Part shown: positions 15,856-24,416 of the stretch, in pieces
How the letters are laid out: the number at the start of each line of letters is the position of its first letter
Numbering within the stretch: the first letter of the stretch is position 1
Assembly: GCA_046293395.1 (NCBI GenBank)
Contig: JBKBOU010000002.1
Span: 310,001-374,000 of the forward strand
Source: CAYNRA01 sp046293395
GTDB taxonomy: Bacteria > Bacteroidota > Bacteroidia > Cytophagales > Spirosomataceae
DNA length: 64,000 nucleotides
Direction: 5' to 3'
Made by a program: the position numbers and the translations under genes
The notes under the pieces: model-generated
What the model was told of the DNA's origin: nothing
Databases searched by the model: none
Seen by the model: only the letters and a program-made list of their open reading frames with translations

Positions 15856-17793
15856 TTATTTACCTAGTTCTACCAATCTTTGTACTAAATCGGGTGCAAA
15901 ACTAACGGCAAATACCACGACAATACCAACCACCATCGCAAAGACATAAACCCCGGTTGCACCTGTCTGAATTCTACGGATGTACCCGCTGAGTAAAACA
16001 GTCAGGGCTCCTATCCCATTTACTAGACCATCGATGAGCTTTGTGTCTATTACTTTGGCAAAAAAACCAGATAAGAACAGAGACGATTTTACGAAAATTG
16101 TGTCATACGCTTCATCTATGTAATACTTTTGATAGACTACTTGTGCAAGTCCTGCCATTTCAGCGTCCTCTTTTGGCACGTTATTACCCTTTCCGAACTT
16201 CACGTATGCAAACAAGATAGCTACGAGGGCAACAGCTACTGATACACCCATTAGAATCCACTCTGTTGAATGACTCAAATGAACCTCACCAAACGCGGGA
16301 TTCACTGTTTTTGAACCTACGAAGATAGGCTCTAAGAAAGTAGCAAGTGCGTGTGGAAGATGAAATACAACCGGAAGACCTATCAAACCACCAAGCATAG
16401 CCAATACCGATAACACAACAAGGGGCAAAGTCATTGAACTTGGCGACTCATGTAAATGGCTTTCCTGCTCCTTTGAACCACGGAAAGAGCCAAAGAAAGT
16501 TACAAAGAACAGACGGAACATGTAAAAAGCAGTCATGAATGAGCCAAGAAGCGCTAAGCCCCACATCCATTTATTATGCTCGAATGTATGTGCTAGAATT
16601 TCGTCTTTCGAGAAAAAGCCAGAGAACGGAGGAATACCCGATATGGCTATCGTTCCAAGTAAAAAAGTAATCGCCGTAATTTTTATTTTTCCGAACAAGC
16701 CACCCATTTTACGAATATCTTGTTCGTCGCTCATTGCGTGGATTACGCTACCTGCGCCCAAGAATAACAATGCCTTGAAAAACGCGTGAGTAATTACATG
16801 AAATAAGCCCGAAGAATACGCCATCACGCCTAAGCCGATGAACATATAGCCTAATTGACTAACCGTAGAGTATGCCAATACTTTCTTAATATCGTTCTGA
16901 TAAATACCAATTGTTGCACCCAATAATGCTGTTGCAACGCCAATCCAAGCGATGAACTCGAGCGTATCAGGGGATAATGTGTAAAGTACATTTGAACGAA
17001 TAATCATGTAGATACCTGAAGTCACCATGGTTGCGGCATGAATCAATGCAGAAACGGGCGTTGGTCCCGCCATGGCATCTGGAAGCCACGTGTAAAGCGG
17101 TATTTGCGCAGACTTACCCATAGCTCCTATAAATAAGAAGAAGGTAATCATCATCAAAGTTGGGTTGCCCATCGTATAACTCTCAGCTTGCTTGAATACC
17201 TCAACGTACTCAACAGTACCAAATTCTTGGAAAATAAGGAAGATACCAATCAGGAAACCCAAATCTCCTACTCTGTTCATTATAAATGCTTTACGTGCAG
17301 CATCGCCGTAATTTGCATTTTTATTCCAAAAACCAATGAGCAAATACGAGCACAAGCCGACCCCTTCCCAGCCGATGAACATAATCACGAAGTTAGAGCC
17401 CATTACGAGCAATAACATGGAAAATAAAAAGAGGTTAAGGAAGGCGAAAAACTTACCGTAGCCTTCATCGTGCGACATATATCCCATGGAATAAACGTGA
17501 ATCAGCGTTCCTACGCCGGTAATCACGAATAACATGATAATAGATAATTGGTCTAATTGGAATGAGAAAGGAATATTCATTTCTCCGATAGTAATCCAAT
17601 CTAATAAAGGGACGATAATCGGAGAGCCGTCTGCGGGAAGTTGCGAATAGGCAAAATACGTAAAAACAAAAGAGAGAAAGGCGGCTCCAATCCCGACGGG
17701 AGCAACAAGGGAACGAGGGATTTTACGAAAACCTAGTCCATTAATTAAAAAGCCAACCAATGGAAACAAAGGGATAAGGGCAAGTAATGACAT
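15856..17793 (-). CDS. nuoL: NADH-quinone oxidoreductase subunit L
   Basis: A 645-residue antiporter-like subunit of complex I, the largest membrane subunit, with a long lateral helix near the C-terminus. Diagnostic stretches are FIGWEGVGLCSYLLIGFW, GKSAQIPLYTWLPDAMAGP, and ALIHAATMVTSGIYMI. I chose the ATG at 17791-17793 (MSLLALIPLFPLVGF). The open frame extends 12 codons further to a TTG at 17829, which would sit almost at the nuoK stop. The gap to nuoK is about 58 bases. Confidence 0.96.
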   Translation of the reverse strand: MSLLALIPLFPLVGFLINGLGFRKIPRSLVAPVGIGAAFLSFVFTYFAYSQLPADGSPIIVPLLDWITIGEMNIPFSFQLDQLSIIMLFVITGVGTLIHVYSMGYMSHDEGYGKFFAFLNLFLFSMLLLVMGSNFVIMFIGWEGVGLCSYLLIGFWNKNANYGDAARKAFIMNRVGDLGFLIGIFLIFQEFGTVEYVEVFKQAESYTMGNPTLMMITFFLFIGAMGKSAQIPLYTWLPDAMAGPTPVSALIHAATMVTSGIYMIIRSNVLYTLSPDTLEFIAWIGVATALLGATIGIYQNDIKKVLAYSTVSQLGYMFIGLGVMAYSSGLFHVITHAFFKALLFLGAGSVIHAMSDEQDIRKMGGLFGKIKITAITFLLGTIAISGIPPFSGFFSKDEILAHTFEHNKWMWGLALLGSFMTAFYMFRLFFVTFFGSFRGSKEQESHLHESPSSMTLPLVVLSVLAMLGGLIGLPVVFHLPHALATFLEPIFVGSKTVNPAFGEVHLSHSTEWILMGVSVAVALVAILFAYVKFGKGNNVPKEDAEMAGLAQVVYQKYYIDEAYDTIFVKSSLFLSGFFAKVIDTKLIDGLVNGIGALTVLLSGYIRRIQTGATGVYVFAMVVGIVVVFAVSFAPDLVQRLVELGK

Positions 17794-17851
17794 AGCGTGT
17801 GTTAAGATTTTGATAAATAGGACGAACAATAAGTGCTGAGAAATGAAGGAA

Positions 17852-18187
17852 TCAACCTCTTATTTTATCCAATAAACTTACATCAATGGAGCGGATATTC
17901 CGGTAAATCATCACGATAATAGCGAGACCTACCGCGACTTCAGCCGCTGCCACAGCCATAATAAAGAATACAAAAATTTGACCAGCCGGATCAGACCTGT
18001 ATGCCGAGAACGCTACAAGGAGCAAATTCACCGCATTGAGCATAAGCTCGATGGACATGAATATAATGAGGGCATTGCGGCGTATTAAAACACCTACAAT
18101 TCCAATTACAAATAAAATACTGGCTAGTAATACGTAGTTTGTCAGAGGTATTAACTTGATTACTTCTGGTATTTCGCTTTGAAACAT
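17852..18187 (-). CDS. nuoK: NADH-quinone oxidoreductase subunit K
   Basis: A 111-residue small subunit of complex I with three membrane helices. It has the NuoK/MrpC signature NALIIFMSIELMLNAVNLLLV, whose glutamate is essential for proton transfer, followed by AVAAAEVAVGLAIIV. It is the first gene of the nuoK-L-M-N group. The gene upstream is an unrelated exonuclease instead of nuoJ. A TAATTTTG box (18220-18227) suggests an own promoter. Confidence 0.96.
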   Translation of the reverse strand: MFQSEIPEVIKLIPLTNYVLLASILFVIGIVGVLIRRNALIIFMSIELMLNAVNLLLVAFSAYRSDPAGQIFVFFIMAVAAAEVAVGLAIIVMIYRNIRSIDVSLLDKIRG

Positions 18188-18219
18188 CGCAAGGTTGTTA
18201 AGGTATGGAAAATTTTAGG

Positions 18220-18227
18220 CAAAATTA
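18220..18227 (-). promoter_or_regulatory. Candidate -7 box of nuoKLMN
   Basis: TAATTTTG on the minus strand, 33 bases before the nuoK start. It matches the -7 part of the Bacteroidota promoter. No TTTG/TTG is seen at the right distance, so support is partial. Confidence 0.45.
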
Positions 18228-18266
18228 AGCATAAATCAATATGCTTCTTTTTTTTTTCAACTTTTG

Positions 18267-19085
18267 TTATTTGTCAGTCATCATTTTGAGACGAACTTCG
18301 GTTAATTTACGCTTTGTATCCAGCGGAAAATCACCGTTCATCATCCATTCATAGTATTGTGGTTCCTTTTTTAATACGTCCACCACGCGCTTTCCTGCAT
18401 TTTTACCAAAGTTAAACACAACTTCTCCTTGTGCATTTAATGCCATTCGTTGTGCAAAATCAACCATGTTAGACGAGGTAAGTTCATGTAAGGCGTTCAC
18501 ATCATTTTTGACGGGAATATATTCTGTCCCTTGTTTATCTTTGATGGTCACTCCTTGGTATTTATCTACTTGAGCGCACAAAACTTCAAGAGTAGCCAGC
18601 GTGTCGGCTTCAGCACCATGCGCACCAACTAGCTCTTTATTGCAATAAAAACGGTAGGCGGCTGTCAAGGTTCTTGGCTCCATTAAATGGAAGATTCGCT
18701 GTGCATCAACGAATTTTCTATTTTTTAGGTCGAATAAGTCAGAATCAACCCGTAGAAATTCTTCGACGAGCATCGGAACATCAAACCGATTAGAGTTGAA
18801 CCCTGCCAAGTCACATCCTTCTAAAAATTGTGCTAATGAACGCGCTAATTGCTTGAATGTCGGCTCATCTTTCACATCTTCATCATAAATTCCGTGAATT
18901 AAACTCGATTCTATCGGAATCGGCATTCCTGGATTGATGCGCTTGGTTTTTACTTCTACGCTTCCATCTATATTTGCCTTGGCGACGCATATTTCTACAA
19001 TTCTATCCTTGGCTACATTTATTCCTGTTGTTTCTAAATCAATGACTGCCAGCGGTTTTTTCAACTTCAACGAGTGCATTTGCAT
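18267..19085 (-). CDS. DnaQ-like 3'-5' exonuclease (DEDDh)
   Basis: A 272-residue exonuclease. Motif Exo I is VIDLETTG with Asp16 and Glu18; Exo II is AGFNSNRFDVPML; Exo III is GAHGAEADTLATLEVL with the His and Asp of the DEDDh type. The C-terminal 60 residues (FNFGKNAGKRVVDVL and YEWMMNGDFP) form the small domain often fused to such exonucleases in Bacteroidota. It may proofread or trim nucleic acid; it is not embedded in a polymerase. The gene interrupts the expected nuoJ-nuoK junction. A TACTTTTG box lies upstream (minus, 19127-19134). Confidence 0.88.
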   Translation of the reverse strand: MQMHSLKLKKPLAVIDLETTGINVAKDRIVEICVAKANIDGSVEVKTKRINPGMPIPIESSLIHGIYDEDVKDEPTFKQLARSLAQFLEGCDLAGFNSNRFDVPMLVEEFLRVDSDLFDLKNRKFVDAQRIFHLMEPRTLTAAYRFYCNKELVGAHGAEADTLATLEVLCAQVDKYQGVTIKDKQGTEYIPVKNDVNALHELTSSNMVDFAQRMALNAQGEVVFNFGKNAGKRVVDVLKKEPQYYEWMMNGDFPLDTKRKLTEVRLKMMTDK

Positions 19086-19192
19086 ATTTTTCTCATTTTA
19101 TGACATAGGTACGTCTATTTTGTTCGCAAAAGTACAAAAAAATACGTGGCTAGACACGTCTATTTCACTTTCTCCTTGCTTTTCAGTTCTAC

Positions 19193-19714
19193 CTAAAACA
19201 AGGTTTGTATTCCGTTTGCTATCTTATCCTCAAAGTCCAATAATGCTTTTTTTCTAGGTAATCCACCGGAATACCCAATCATCTCTCCGTTTTTTCCAAT
19301 GACTCGATGGCAAGGAACAAATAAAAGTAACGGATTTTTACCATTTGCCGCTGCTGCCGCCCGAATCACCAACGGGTTTCCTAATTCACGCGCAATGGCT
19401 GCATAGCTTGTACGCACACCAAACGGAATTTGTCCAATTACTTCCCAAACTCGTCGCTGAAAATCCGTTCCCACACTATCCAATGGTACAGTAAATTGTC
19501 TCAATTCGCCTAAAAAATACCTTTCCAGTTCTTTTTTTGCTCTATCAATCAACGAATTTTCACACGCATTCAAATGGGCTACATGGGCATCTTCTATAAA
19601 TCGGCAAGAGGTTAATCCTACAGCAGATGCTTTAAGTTCAAGCAAGCCCATCGGCGATAAAAAATACCCTTTATTTTCTTCCATTATTTCGTTGTTTTCC
19701 TCTTTCACTTTCAT
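19193..19714 (-). CDS. ogt: Methylated-DNA--protein-cysteine S-methyltransferase
   Basis: A 173-residue suicide repair protein that takes alkyl groups from O6-alkylguanine onto its own cysteine. The active site is FVPCHRVIGKNG with Cys135, preceded by the helix-turn-helix recognition segment SYAAIARELGNP (103-114) and the asparagine hinge AAANGKNP. It lacks the Ada regulatory domain. Starts are possible at ATG 19714 (used here), at ATG 19684 (MEENKGYFLSPMG), which also gives a complete domain, and at a TTG at 19720. Confidence 0.93.
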   Translation of the reverse strand: MKVKEENNEIMEENKGYFLSPMGLLELKASAVGLTSCRFIEDAHVAHLNACENSLIDRAKKELERYFLGELRQFTVPLDSVGTDFQRRVWEVIGQIPFGVRTSYAAIARELGNPLVIRAAAAANGKNPLLLFVPCHRVIGKNGEMIGYSGGLPRKKALLDFEDKIANGIQTLF

Positions 19715-19797
19715 GTACAAAAGATAATTTCCCGCAAAGTGTCAGTAATTTCAGTAAAAATCACAGAAATTTGACAAAAAAAGATTTCTATTCTCTT

Positions 19798-21096
19798 ATG
19801 ACCCTATCCGAAATTTTCTCGCTTTTTCAGCCAGCCAATGGTGTATCCATCGACTCCCGCCATGTTCCCCAAGGTGCTCTTTTTTTTGCTATCAAAGGAG
19901 AACGATTTGACGGCAACCAATTCGTTGAACAAGCGCTTGCCAATGGGGCAGCTTTTGCTATCCTAGACGACCCAACAAGGGTAATCAACGAGTCGTGTAT
20001 TTTGGTTGAAGACACCCTTCTTACTCTCCAGCAACTTGCTCGTATGTATAGAGACACGTTCGCTATCCCAGTCATTGGCCTTACGGGCTCCAACGGAAAA
20101 ACGACCAATAAAGAGCTTTTAACCGCCGTTTTAGCTCGAAAATTCAAGGTTCATGCTACTGCAGGAAATCTCAATAACCACCTTGGCGTTCCACTCACGC
20201 TTTTAGCCATGCCACAAGATACAGAAATTGCGGTGATTGAAATGGGCGCAAACCATCAACAAGAAATCGCCAATCTTTGTACCATTTGTGCTCCAACACA
20301 TGGCTTTATCACCAATATTGGCAAAGCACATTTGGAAGGTTTCGGAGGAATGGAAGGCGTGCAAAAAGGGAAAGGCGAGTTATTCGATTTTCTCAAAAAT
20401 ACCCAAGGAAATGCCTTCATCAATTCAGATTTGCTGACAATCTCAAACATGGCGGAAGAGCGCCACCTTGCCAAGGTCATCATGTACAACAAACAGTCCT
20501 GCCCGCTTCAATTACTTGAACACAACCCGTTTATCCGTTTTCAATTAGAAAATACGGTTTATACTTCACCAATCGGAGGGAGTTACAATTTTGACAATAT
20601 GCTGACGGCCTTTACAATCGGCACATATTTTGGAGTTTCTGCAACGCAAGCAGCCCAGGCATTGGCAGCATATCAACCTAAAAATCACCGTTCTCAAATC
20701 ATCGAACGAGGTACAAACTCGATTCTAATGGATGCGTACAACGCCAACCCGTCGTCGATGCAAGCTGCTATTTCCCATTTTTTACAAATAGAAACACCGA
20801 AAAAGAAAGCACTAATTCTTGGGGATATGTTTGAACTTGGAGAGGATAGTGCTCATGAACACGCAGAAATAGGACGCCACCTAAAAAACGCAGATGTTGA
20901 ATGGATTGCCTTGTACGGTGAAAACATGCACTATGCACTTCCGTATTTACCCAAAGCCTATTATTTCACAGATAAGTTTTCTCTCCATAACTGGCTCATT
21001 GACAAAAATTTAGACAATTATTTCATTCTTGTCAAAGGGTCAAGAGGTGTTGGCTTAGAAAGTATCTTATCTGTTTTACCTACGAGCGAAAGATAA
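19798..21096 (+). CDS. murF: UDP-N-acetylmuramoyl-tripeptide--D-alanyl-D-alanine ligase
   Basis: A 432-residue Mur ligase that adds D-Ala-D-Ala to the UDP-MurNAc-tripeptide in the cytosol, the last soluble step of peptidoglycan precursor synthesis. The substrate domain has GVSIDSRHVPQGALFFA. The ATP-binding loop is GLTGSNGKTTNKE (about 94-106). The C-terminal domain has the conserved DAYNANPSSM. The ATG at 19798 is preferred to the in-frame TTG at 19771. It stands outside a dcw cluster; the next gene is ahcY. Confidence 0.96.
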   Translation: MTLSEIFSLFQPANGVSIDSRHVPQGALFFAIKGERFDGNQFVEQALANGAAFAILDDPTRVINESCILVEDTLLTLQQLARMYRDTFAIPVIGLTGSNGKTTNKELLTAVLARKFKVHATAGNLNNHLGVPLTLLAMPQDTEIAVIEMGANHQQEIANLCTICAPTHGFITNIGKAHLEGFGGMEGVQKGKGELFDFLKNTQGNAFINSDLLTISNMAEERHLAKVIMYNKQSCPLQLLEHNPFIRFQLENTVYTSPIGGSYNFDNMLTAFTIGTYFGVSATQAAQALAAYQPKNHRSQIIERGTNSILMDAYNANPSSMQAAISHFLQIETPKKKALILGDMFELGEDSAHEHAEIGRHLKNADVEWIALYGENMHYALPYLPKAYYFTDKFSLHNWLIDKNLDNYFILVKGSRGVGLESILSVLPTSER

Positions 21097-21150
21097 ATAT
21101 TCTGTATTGTTGACTCATTTATGTGAAGAATCTACTCAAAATGCAACCAA

Positions 21151-21198
21151 TCCAATAAATTATCTATTTTAAAGTCAGTTCATAGATAATTTATTGGA
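21151..21198. repeat. Perfect 17-bp hairpin upstream of ahcY
   Basis: Arms 21151-21167 (TCCAATAAATTATCTAT) and 21182-21198 (its exact reverse complement) enclose a 14-base loop. There is no U-run on either side, so it is not a standard rho-independent terminator. It lies between murF and the ahcY promoter. Confidence 0.8.
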
Positions 21199-21203
21199 AT
21201 TAC

Positions 21204-21235
21204 TTGCTTATTTCAGAACAAATGAATTAATTTTG
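21204..21235 (+). promoter_or_regulatory. Promoter of ahcY
   Basis: TTG (21204-21206), a 21-base spacer and TAATTTTG (21228-21235). Transcription should begin near 21242, giving a leader of about 26 bases. The hairpin at 21151-21198 ends just before the -33 element and would not be in this transcript. Confidence 0.7.
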
Positions 21236-21267
21236 TGCATCATTTTAGATAAAATCATATTTCACTA

Positions 21268-22581
21268 ATGGCAGAGAAAAAAACATACGTACCGTATAAA
21301 GTAAAAGATATTGCATTGGCAGATTGGGGGCGCAAAGAAATTCGTCTTGCAGAAGCAGAAATGCCTGGTTTGATGGAAATCAGAAAAGAATACGGGCCTT
21401 CGCAACCCTTAAAAGGTGCGCGCATTGCAGGTTGTTTACACATGACTATCCAAACTGCAGTTCTAATCGAAACCCTTGTTGCCCTTGGTGCGGAAGTTAC
21501 TTGGTCTTCGTGTAATATTTTCTCAACGCAAGATCATGCAGCCGCTGCTATTGCTGCTGCGGGTATTCAGGTATATGCTTGGAAAGGTCAAACAGCAGAA
21601 GAGTTTGACTGGTGCATCGAGCAAACTCTTTTCTTTGGAGAAGAGCAACAACCACTCAACATGATTCTTGATGACGGTGGTGACTTGACAAACATGGTTT
21701 TTGACGTATATCCTGAACTCATTTCAGGTATCAAAGGCTTGTCTGAAGAAACCACAACAGGTGTACATAGATTGTACGAAAGAATGAAAAATGGTACGCT
21801 TCACTTGCCTGCTATCAACGTAAATGACTCTGTTACAAAATCTAAATTTGACAATAAATACGGTTGCCGTGAGTCATTGGTAGATGCCATTCGCCGTGCA
21901 ACAGACTTAATGCTCGCCGGAAAAGTAGCTGTTGTTGCTGGGTACGGTGATGTAGGTAAAGGTTCTGCCGACTCCCTCAGAGGGGCAGGTTGTAGAGTAT
22001 TAGTCACTGAAATCGATCCTATTTGTGCACTTCAAGCTGCCATGGACGGGTACGAAGTCGTAACCATGGACGAGGCTGTTACGCGTGCGCAAATTTTTGT
22101 TACTGCCACCGGAAACCTCCGCATTATCCGTGACCGCCACTTCAAGGCGATGCGTGACAAAGCCATCGTTTGTAACATTGGTCACTTCGATAACGAAATC
22201 GACATGGAATGGTTGAACAAAAATTACGGACACACCAAGTCGGTCATCAAACCACAAGTGGATATGTACACGCTTGATGATAAGGAGATTATCGTTTTGG
22301 CTGAAGGTCGCTTAGTAAATCTTGGTTGTGCCATGGGACACCCTTCTTTCGTGATGTCTTGTTCTTTCTCTAACCAAACATTGGCACAAATCGAGCTTTG
22401 GAACAATACAGAGAAATACGAGAAAAAAGTATATGTATTGCCTAAACAATTGGATGAAAAAGTAGCTGCTTTCCATTTAGCTCACGTAGGTGCTAAATTA
22501 GACCGTCTTGATAACGAGCAAGCAGAATATATCGGCGTAACCGTTGAAGGGCCATTCAAACCTGAGATGTATCGCTATTGA
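21268..22581 (+). CDS. ahcY: Adenosylhomocysteinase
   Basis: A 437-residue enzyme that splits S-adenosylhomocysteine into adenosine and homocysteine, using bound NAD, and so relieves product inhibition of methyltransferases. Signatures: GCLHMTIQTAVLIETL, the substrate-binding NVNDSVTKSKFDNKYGCRES, and the NAD-binding loop VVAGYGDVGKGSADSLRG (about 222-239). The conserved C-terminal end KPEMYRY is present. Start ATG at 21268 fits the family N-terminus. It is monocistronic with its own promoter and terminator. Confidence 0.98.
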   Translation: MAEKKTYVPYKVKDIALADWGRKEIRLAEAEMPGLMEIRKEYGPSQPLKGARIAGCLHMTIQTAVLIETLVALGAEVTWSSCNIFSTQDHAAAAIAAAGIQVYAWKGQTAEEFDWCIEQTLFFGEEQQPLNMILDDGGDLTNMVFDVYPELISGIKGLSEETTTGVHRLYERMKNGTLHLPAINVNDSVTKSKFDNKYGCRESLVDAIRRATDLMLAGKVAVVAGYGDVGKGSADSLRGAGCRVLVTEIDPICALQAAMDGYEVVTMDEAVTRAQIFVTATGNLRIIRDRHFKAMRDKAIVCNIGHFDNEIDMEWLNKNYGHTKSVIKPQVDMYTLDDKEIIVLAEGRLVNLGCAMGHPSFVMSCSFSNQTLAQIELWNNTEKYEKKVYVLPKQLDEKVAAFHLAHVGAKLDRLDNEQAEYIGVTVEGPFKPEMYRY

Positions 22582-22605
22582 TTTTTTAGTGTTCGCAAAT
22601 ACACC

Positions 22606-22640
22606 AAGCCTCTTCACAATCCTGTGGAGGGGCTTTTTTT
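22606..22640 (+). terminator. Terminator of ahcY
   Basis: An imperfect stem, AAGCCTCTTCACA against TGTGGAGGGGCTT, is followed by a T-run. It starts 24 bases after the ahcY stop. Confidence 0.8.
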
Positions 22641-22874
22641 GTTTTTGTATTCTTTTTTAAGCTATTCTGAGGATTAAGTAAAACTGACAAATTCCTGCTC
22701 GGCTTGACCCACTAAAAAGGACTTCAAATCCTTACTACACTCTTCAATATGCAGCGTGGTATCTTTTCTTTAGCGTTGATTCATACTATCAACTGCCTTC
22801 AAATTAGCAAAAGATTATAGTAGGAGTTTACATCTTGGGCTGAAATTTATTTTAAAAATAGTCAAGCTTACCCG

Positions 22875-23180
22875 TTAGATTTTTATGTTCAGTTCAAGTT
22901 TTCCACCAAAACCAAGTTCTACAATTCTTTGGAGTGTTGAAATTCGAGCTTCTTTTATATTATTTTCTATTTTAGAGATATAAGATTTGGTTGTCCCCAC
23001 TTTTTCAGCAAGTTGTTCCTGTGTCATTCCCATTTCAATACGAGTATCATGAATAAGCGTACCAATTTTGAAGGTTCTATATCCCTCTTCTAGTTCCTCA
23101 CGCTCCTTTGTCCCACGTTTACCATAATTTTTCTCTTTAAATTCTTCAAGAGTCATCAGTTTTTTATCTTTCAGTTTCAT
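22875..23180 (-). CDS. higA: HigA-like XRE-family antitoxin
   Basis: A 101-residue protein with a helix-turn-helix of the XRE/Cro type at about 40-95 (GTLIHDTRIEMGMTQEQLAE then GTTKSYISKIENN). The N-terminal 40 residues are highly charged and may bind the toxin. It overlaps the upstream toxin gene by 17 bases, so the two are translationally coupled. The order toxin first, antitoxin second is that of higBA-type modules. It should repress its own operon together with the toxin. Confidence 0.85.
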   Translation of the reverse strand: MKLKDKKLMTLEEFKEKNYGKRGTKEREELEEGYRTFKIGTLIHDTRIEMGMTQEQLAEKVGTTKSYISKIENNIKEARISTLQRIVELGFGGKLELNIKI

Positions 23181-23511
23181 ACTCCGCTTTTATTTTAAGT
23201 ACCATTTCAATTTCGCTTTTAGGTGTCTTTTGTGACTTCTTTTGAAAACCATTTAGGAGGATAACTAACTTTCCATGATCAAAAAAACAAAAAATCCTGT
23301 AAATATCATTTCCAGATTGAACTCTAATTTCATAAAGTCCATCCGTGTTTTCGATATGTTTGAGATACGTTTCAGGAATCCTTTCCAAGTCTTCGAGTAA
23401 ATCAAAAGTCCAAATAATTGTCGCCTTTGCTTTCTTATTTTGTTTACTAAAAAAGTCTTGAAAATAATTTTTGTAAAACGTTATTTTTCTATATTTCTGA
23501 TTTGTATCCAC
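23164..23511 (-). CDS. higB: RelE/HigB-superfamily toxin (Gp49-like)
   Basis: A 115-residue protein of the phage-derived Gp49-like/HigB group. The pattern is LLEDLERIPETYLKHIENTDGLYEIRV, then DIYRIFCFFDHGKLVILLNGFQKKSQKTP, as in toxins that cleave mRNA on the ribosome. The catalytic-type basic and aromatic residues (RIF, NGFQKKSQKTP) are intact, so it may be active. The start is GTG at 23509-23511; no ATG is available nearby. The start codon lies inside a palindrome (23506-23520). Confidence 0.87.
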   Translation of the reverse strand: MDTNQKYRKITFYKNYFQDFFSKQNKKAKATIIWTFDLLEDLERIPETYLKHIENTDGLYEIRVQSGNDIYRIFCFFDHGKLVILLNGFQKKSQKTPKSEIEMVLKIKAEYETER

Positions 23512-23520
23512 AGTGTGGAT
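23506..23520. promoter_or_regulatory. Candidate operator of the higBA module
   Basis: A perfect inverted repeat, ATCCACA, one base, TGTGGAT. It covers the toxin's GTG start codon and the bases just before it. This is a plausible binding site for the HTH antitoxin, or a small hairpin limiting toxin translation. There is no direct proof. Confidence 0.5.
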
Positions 23521-23855
23521 TTACACTAGTTTCTCTAAAGTGAAACCAAAAATGATTTATTAATCAGTAAATTTCAAGAATAATTGAAGCAATATCTTGT
23601 ATCCTTTCGTTGGCAACACGTACATACTGTAACTATTTCTAGGGATGTTTATCCAATTCTCATAATCCATTTGTATCCTCCGTTCCATTTCACGTAGATG
23701 AAATCAAAATTATTTATATAAAAGGAAATGTTTTATACCAATGGGGCAAAGTAGAAGTAAACCTATTCACCTGAATTTCATTCTGAATCTATTTAATTCA
23801 TTCAAAAAATAGTAAACTTGTCAACATTTCCTATTTCCAATCAATTTTCCAACTC
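23521..23855. other. AT-rich intergenic region upstream of higBA and the acetyltransferase
   Basis: This 335-base stretch must hold the higBA promoter and the start region of the acetyltransferase gene. I see no exact TAnnTTTG box, gene or RNA in it. Confidence 0.4.
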
Positions 23856-24416
23856 ATGTACACCATTTCTACGGCACAATCCGATGCAGATTTACATGCA
23901 ATCCTCGCGCTACAAAAGAAAAATTTACGCCAATATATCTCCGCAGAACAAGCCGCAAGTCAAGGCTTTTTAACGGCTGAATATTCGTTTGACTACCTCC
24001 AATTAATGCACCAACACAGCGCACACATCGTTGCAAAAGACGGGGAAAATGTGGTTGGTTACTGCCTTGCACTCGTACCTGAATTACTCAAAGACCAACC
24101 TGTTTTTGAAAGCTATCTAGCTACCTATCAGCAAGTAAGTTGGAAAGAAAAACCATTGAATGAATATGCTGCTGTGCTTGTCGGACAGCTTTGTGTGGCG
24201 CAAGAGGCACGAGGCAAAGGACTTGTTGAGGCGCTTTATCAGGGCTTTAAAAAAGAACATCAACAGAAATACGAACTATTATTGTCAGATGTTTCTACAA
24301 AAAACCCACGCTCCATGCGGGCACATGAACGCGTGGGATTTATTCCAATTCATACTTTTGACGATGCTTTTACCCAAGAATCTTGGACAATCCTCGTGTG
24401 GGAATGGTCCGATTAA
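23856..24416 (+). CDS. GNAT-family N-acetyltransferase
   Basis: A 186-residue acetyltransferase. The acetyl-CoA motif is VGQLCVAQEARGKGLVEALYQGF (the beta strand followed by RGKGL), with a later MRAHERVGF segment typical of the fold. The acceptor substrate cannot be inferred. It lies convergent to bshC, and the two stop codons overlap by 4 bases (24413-24416). Nothing in the sequence links it to the toxin-antitoxin pair upstream. Confidence 0.85.
   Translation: MYTISTAQSDADLHAILALQKKNLRQYISAEQAASQGFLTAEYSFDYLQLMHQHSAHIVAKDGENVVGYCLALVPELLKDQPVFESYLATYQQVSWKEKPLNEYAAVLVGQLCVAQEARGKGLVEALYQGFKKEHQQKYELLLSDVSTKNPRSMRAHERVGFIPIHTFDDAFTQESWTILVWEWSD

Noticed and set aside
21097..21267. SAH or SAM riboswitch before ahcY
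   Set aside because: The only strong structure is the 17-bp hairpin, and it lies upstream of the predicted transcript start. The remaining leader of about 26 bases is too short for a riboswitch.
22705..22745. tRNA-like anticodon arm GGACTTCAAATCC, as in selenocysteine tRNA
   Set aside because: No acceptor stem, D arm or T arm with GGTTCGA can be built around it, and the flanks do not pair. Taken as chance.
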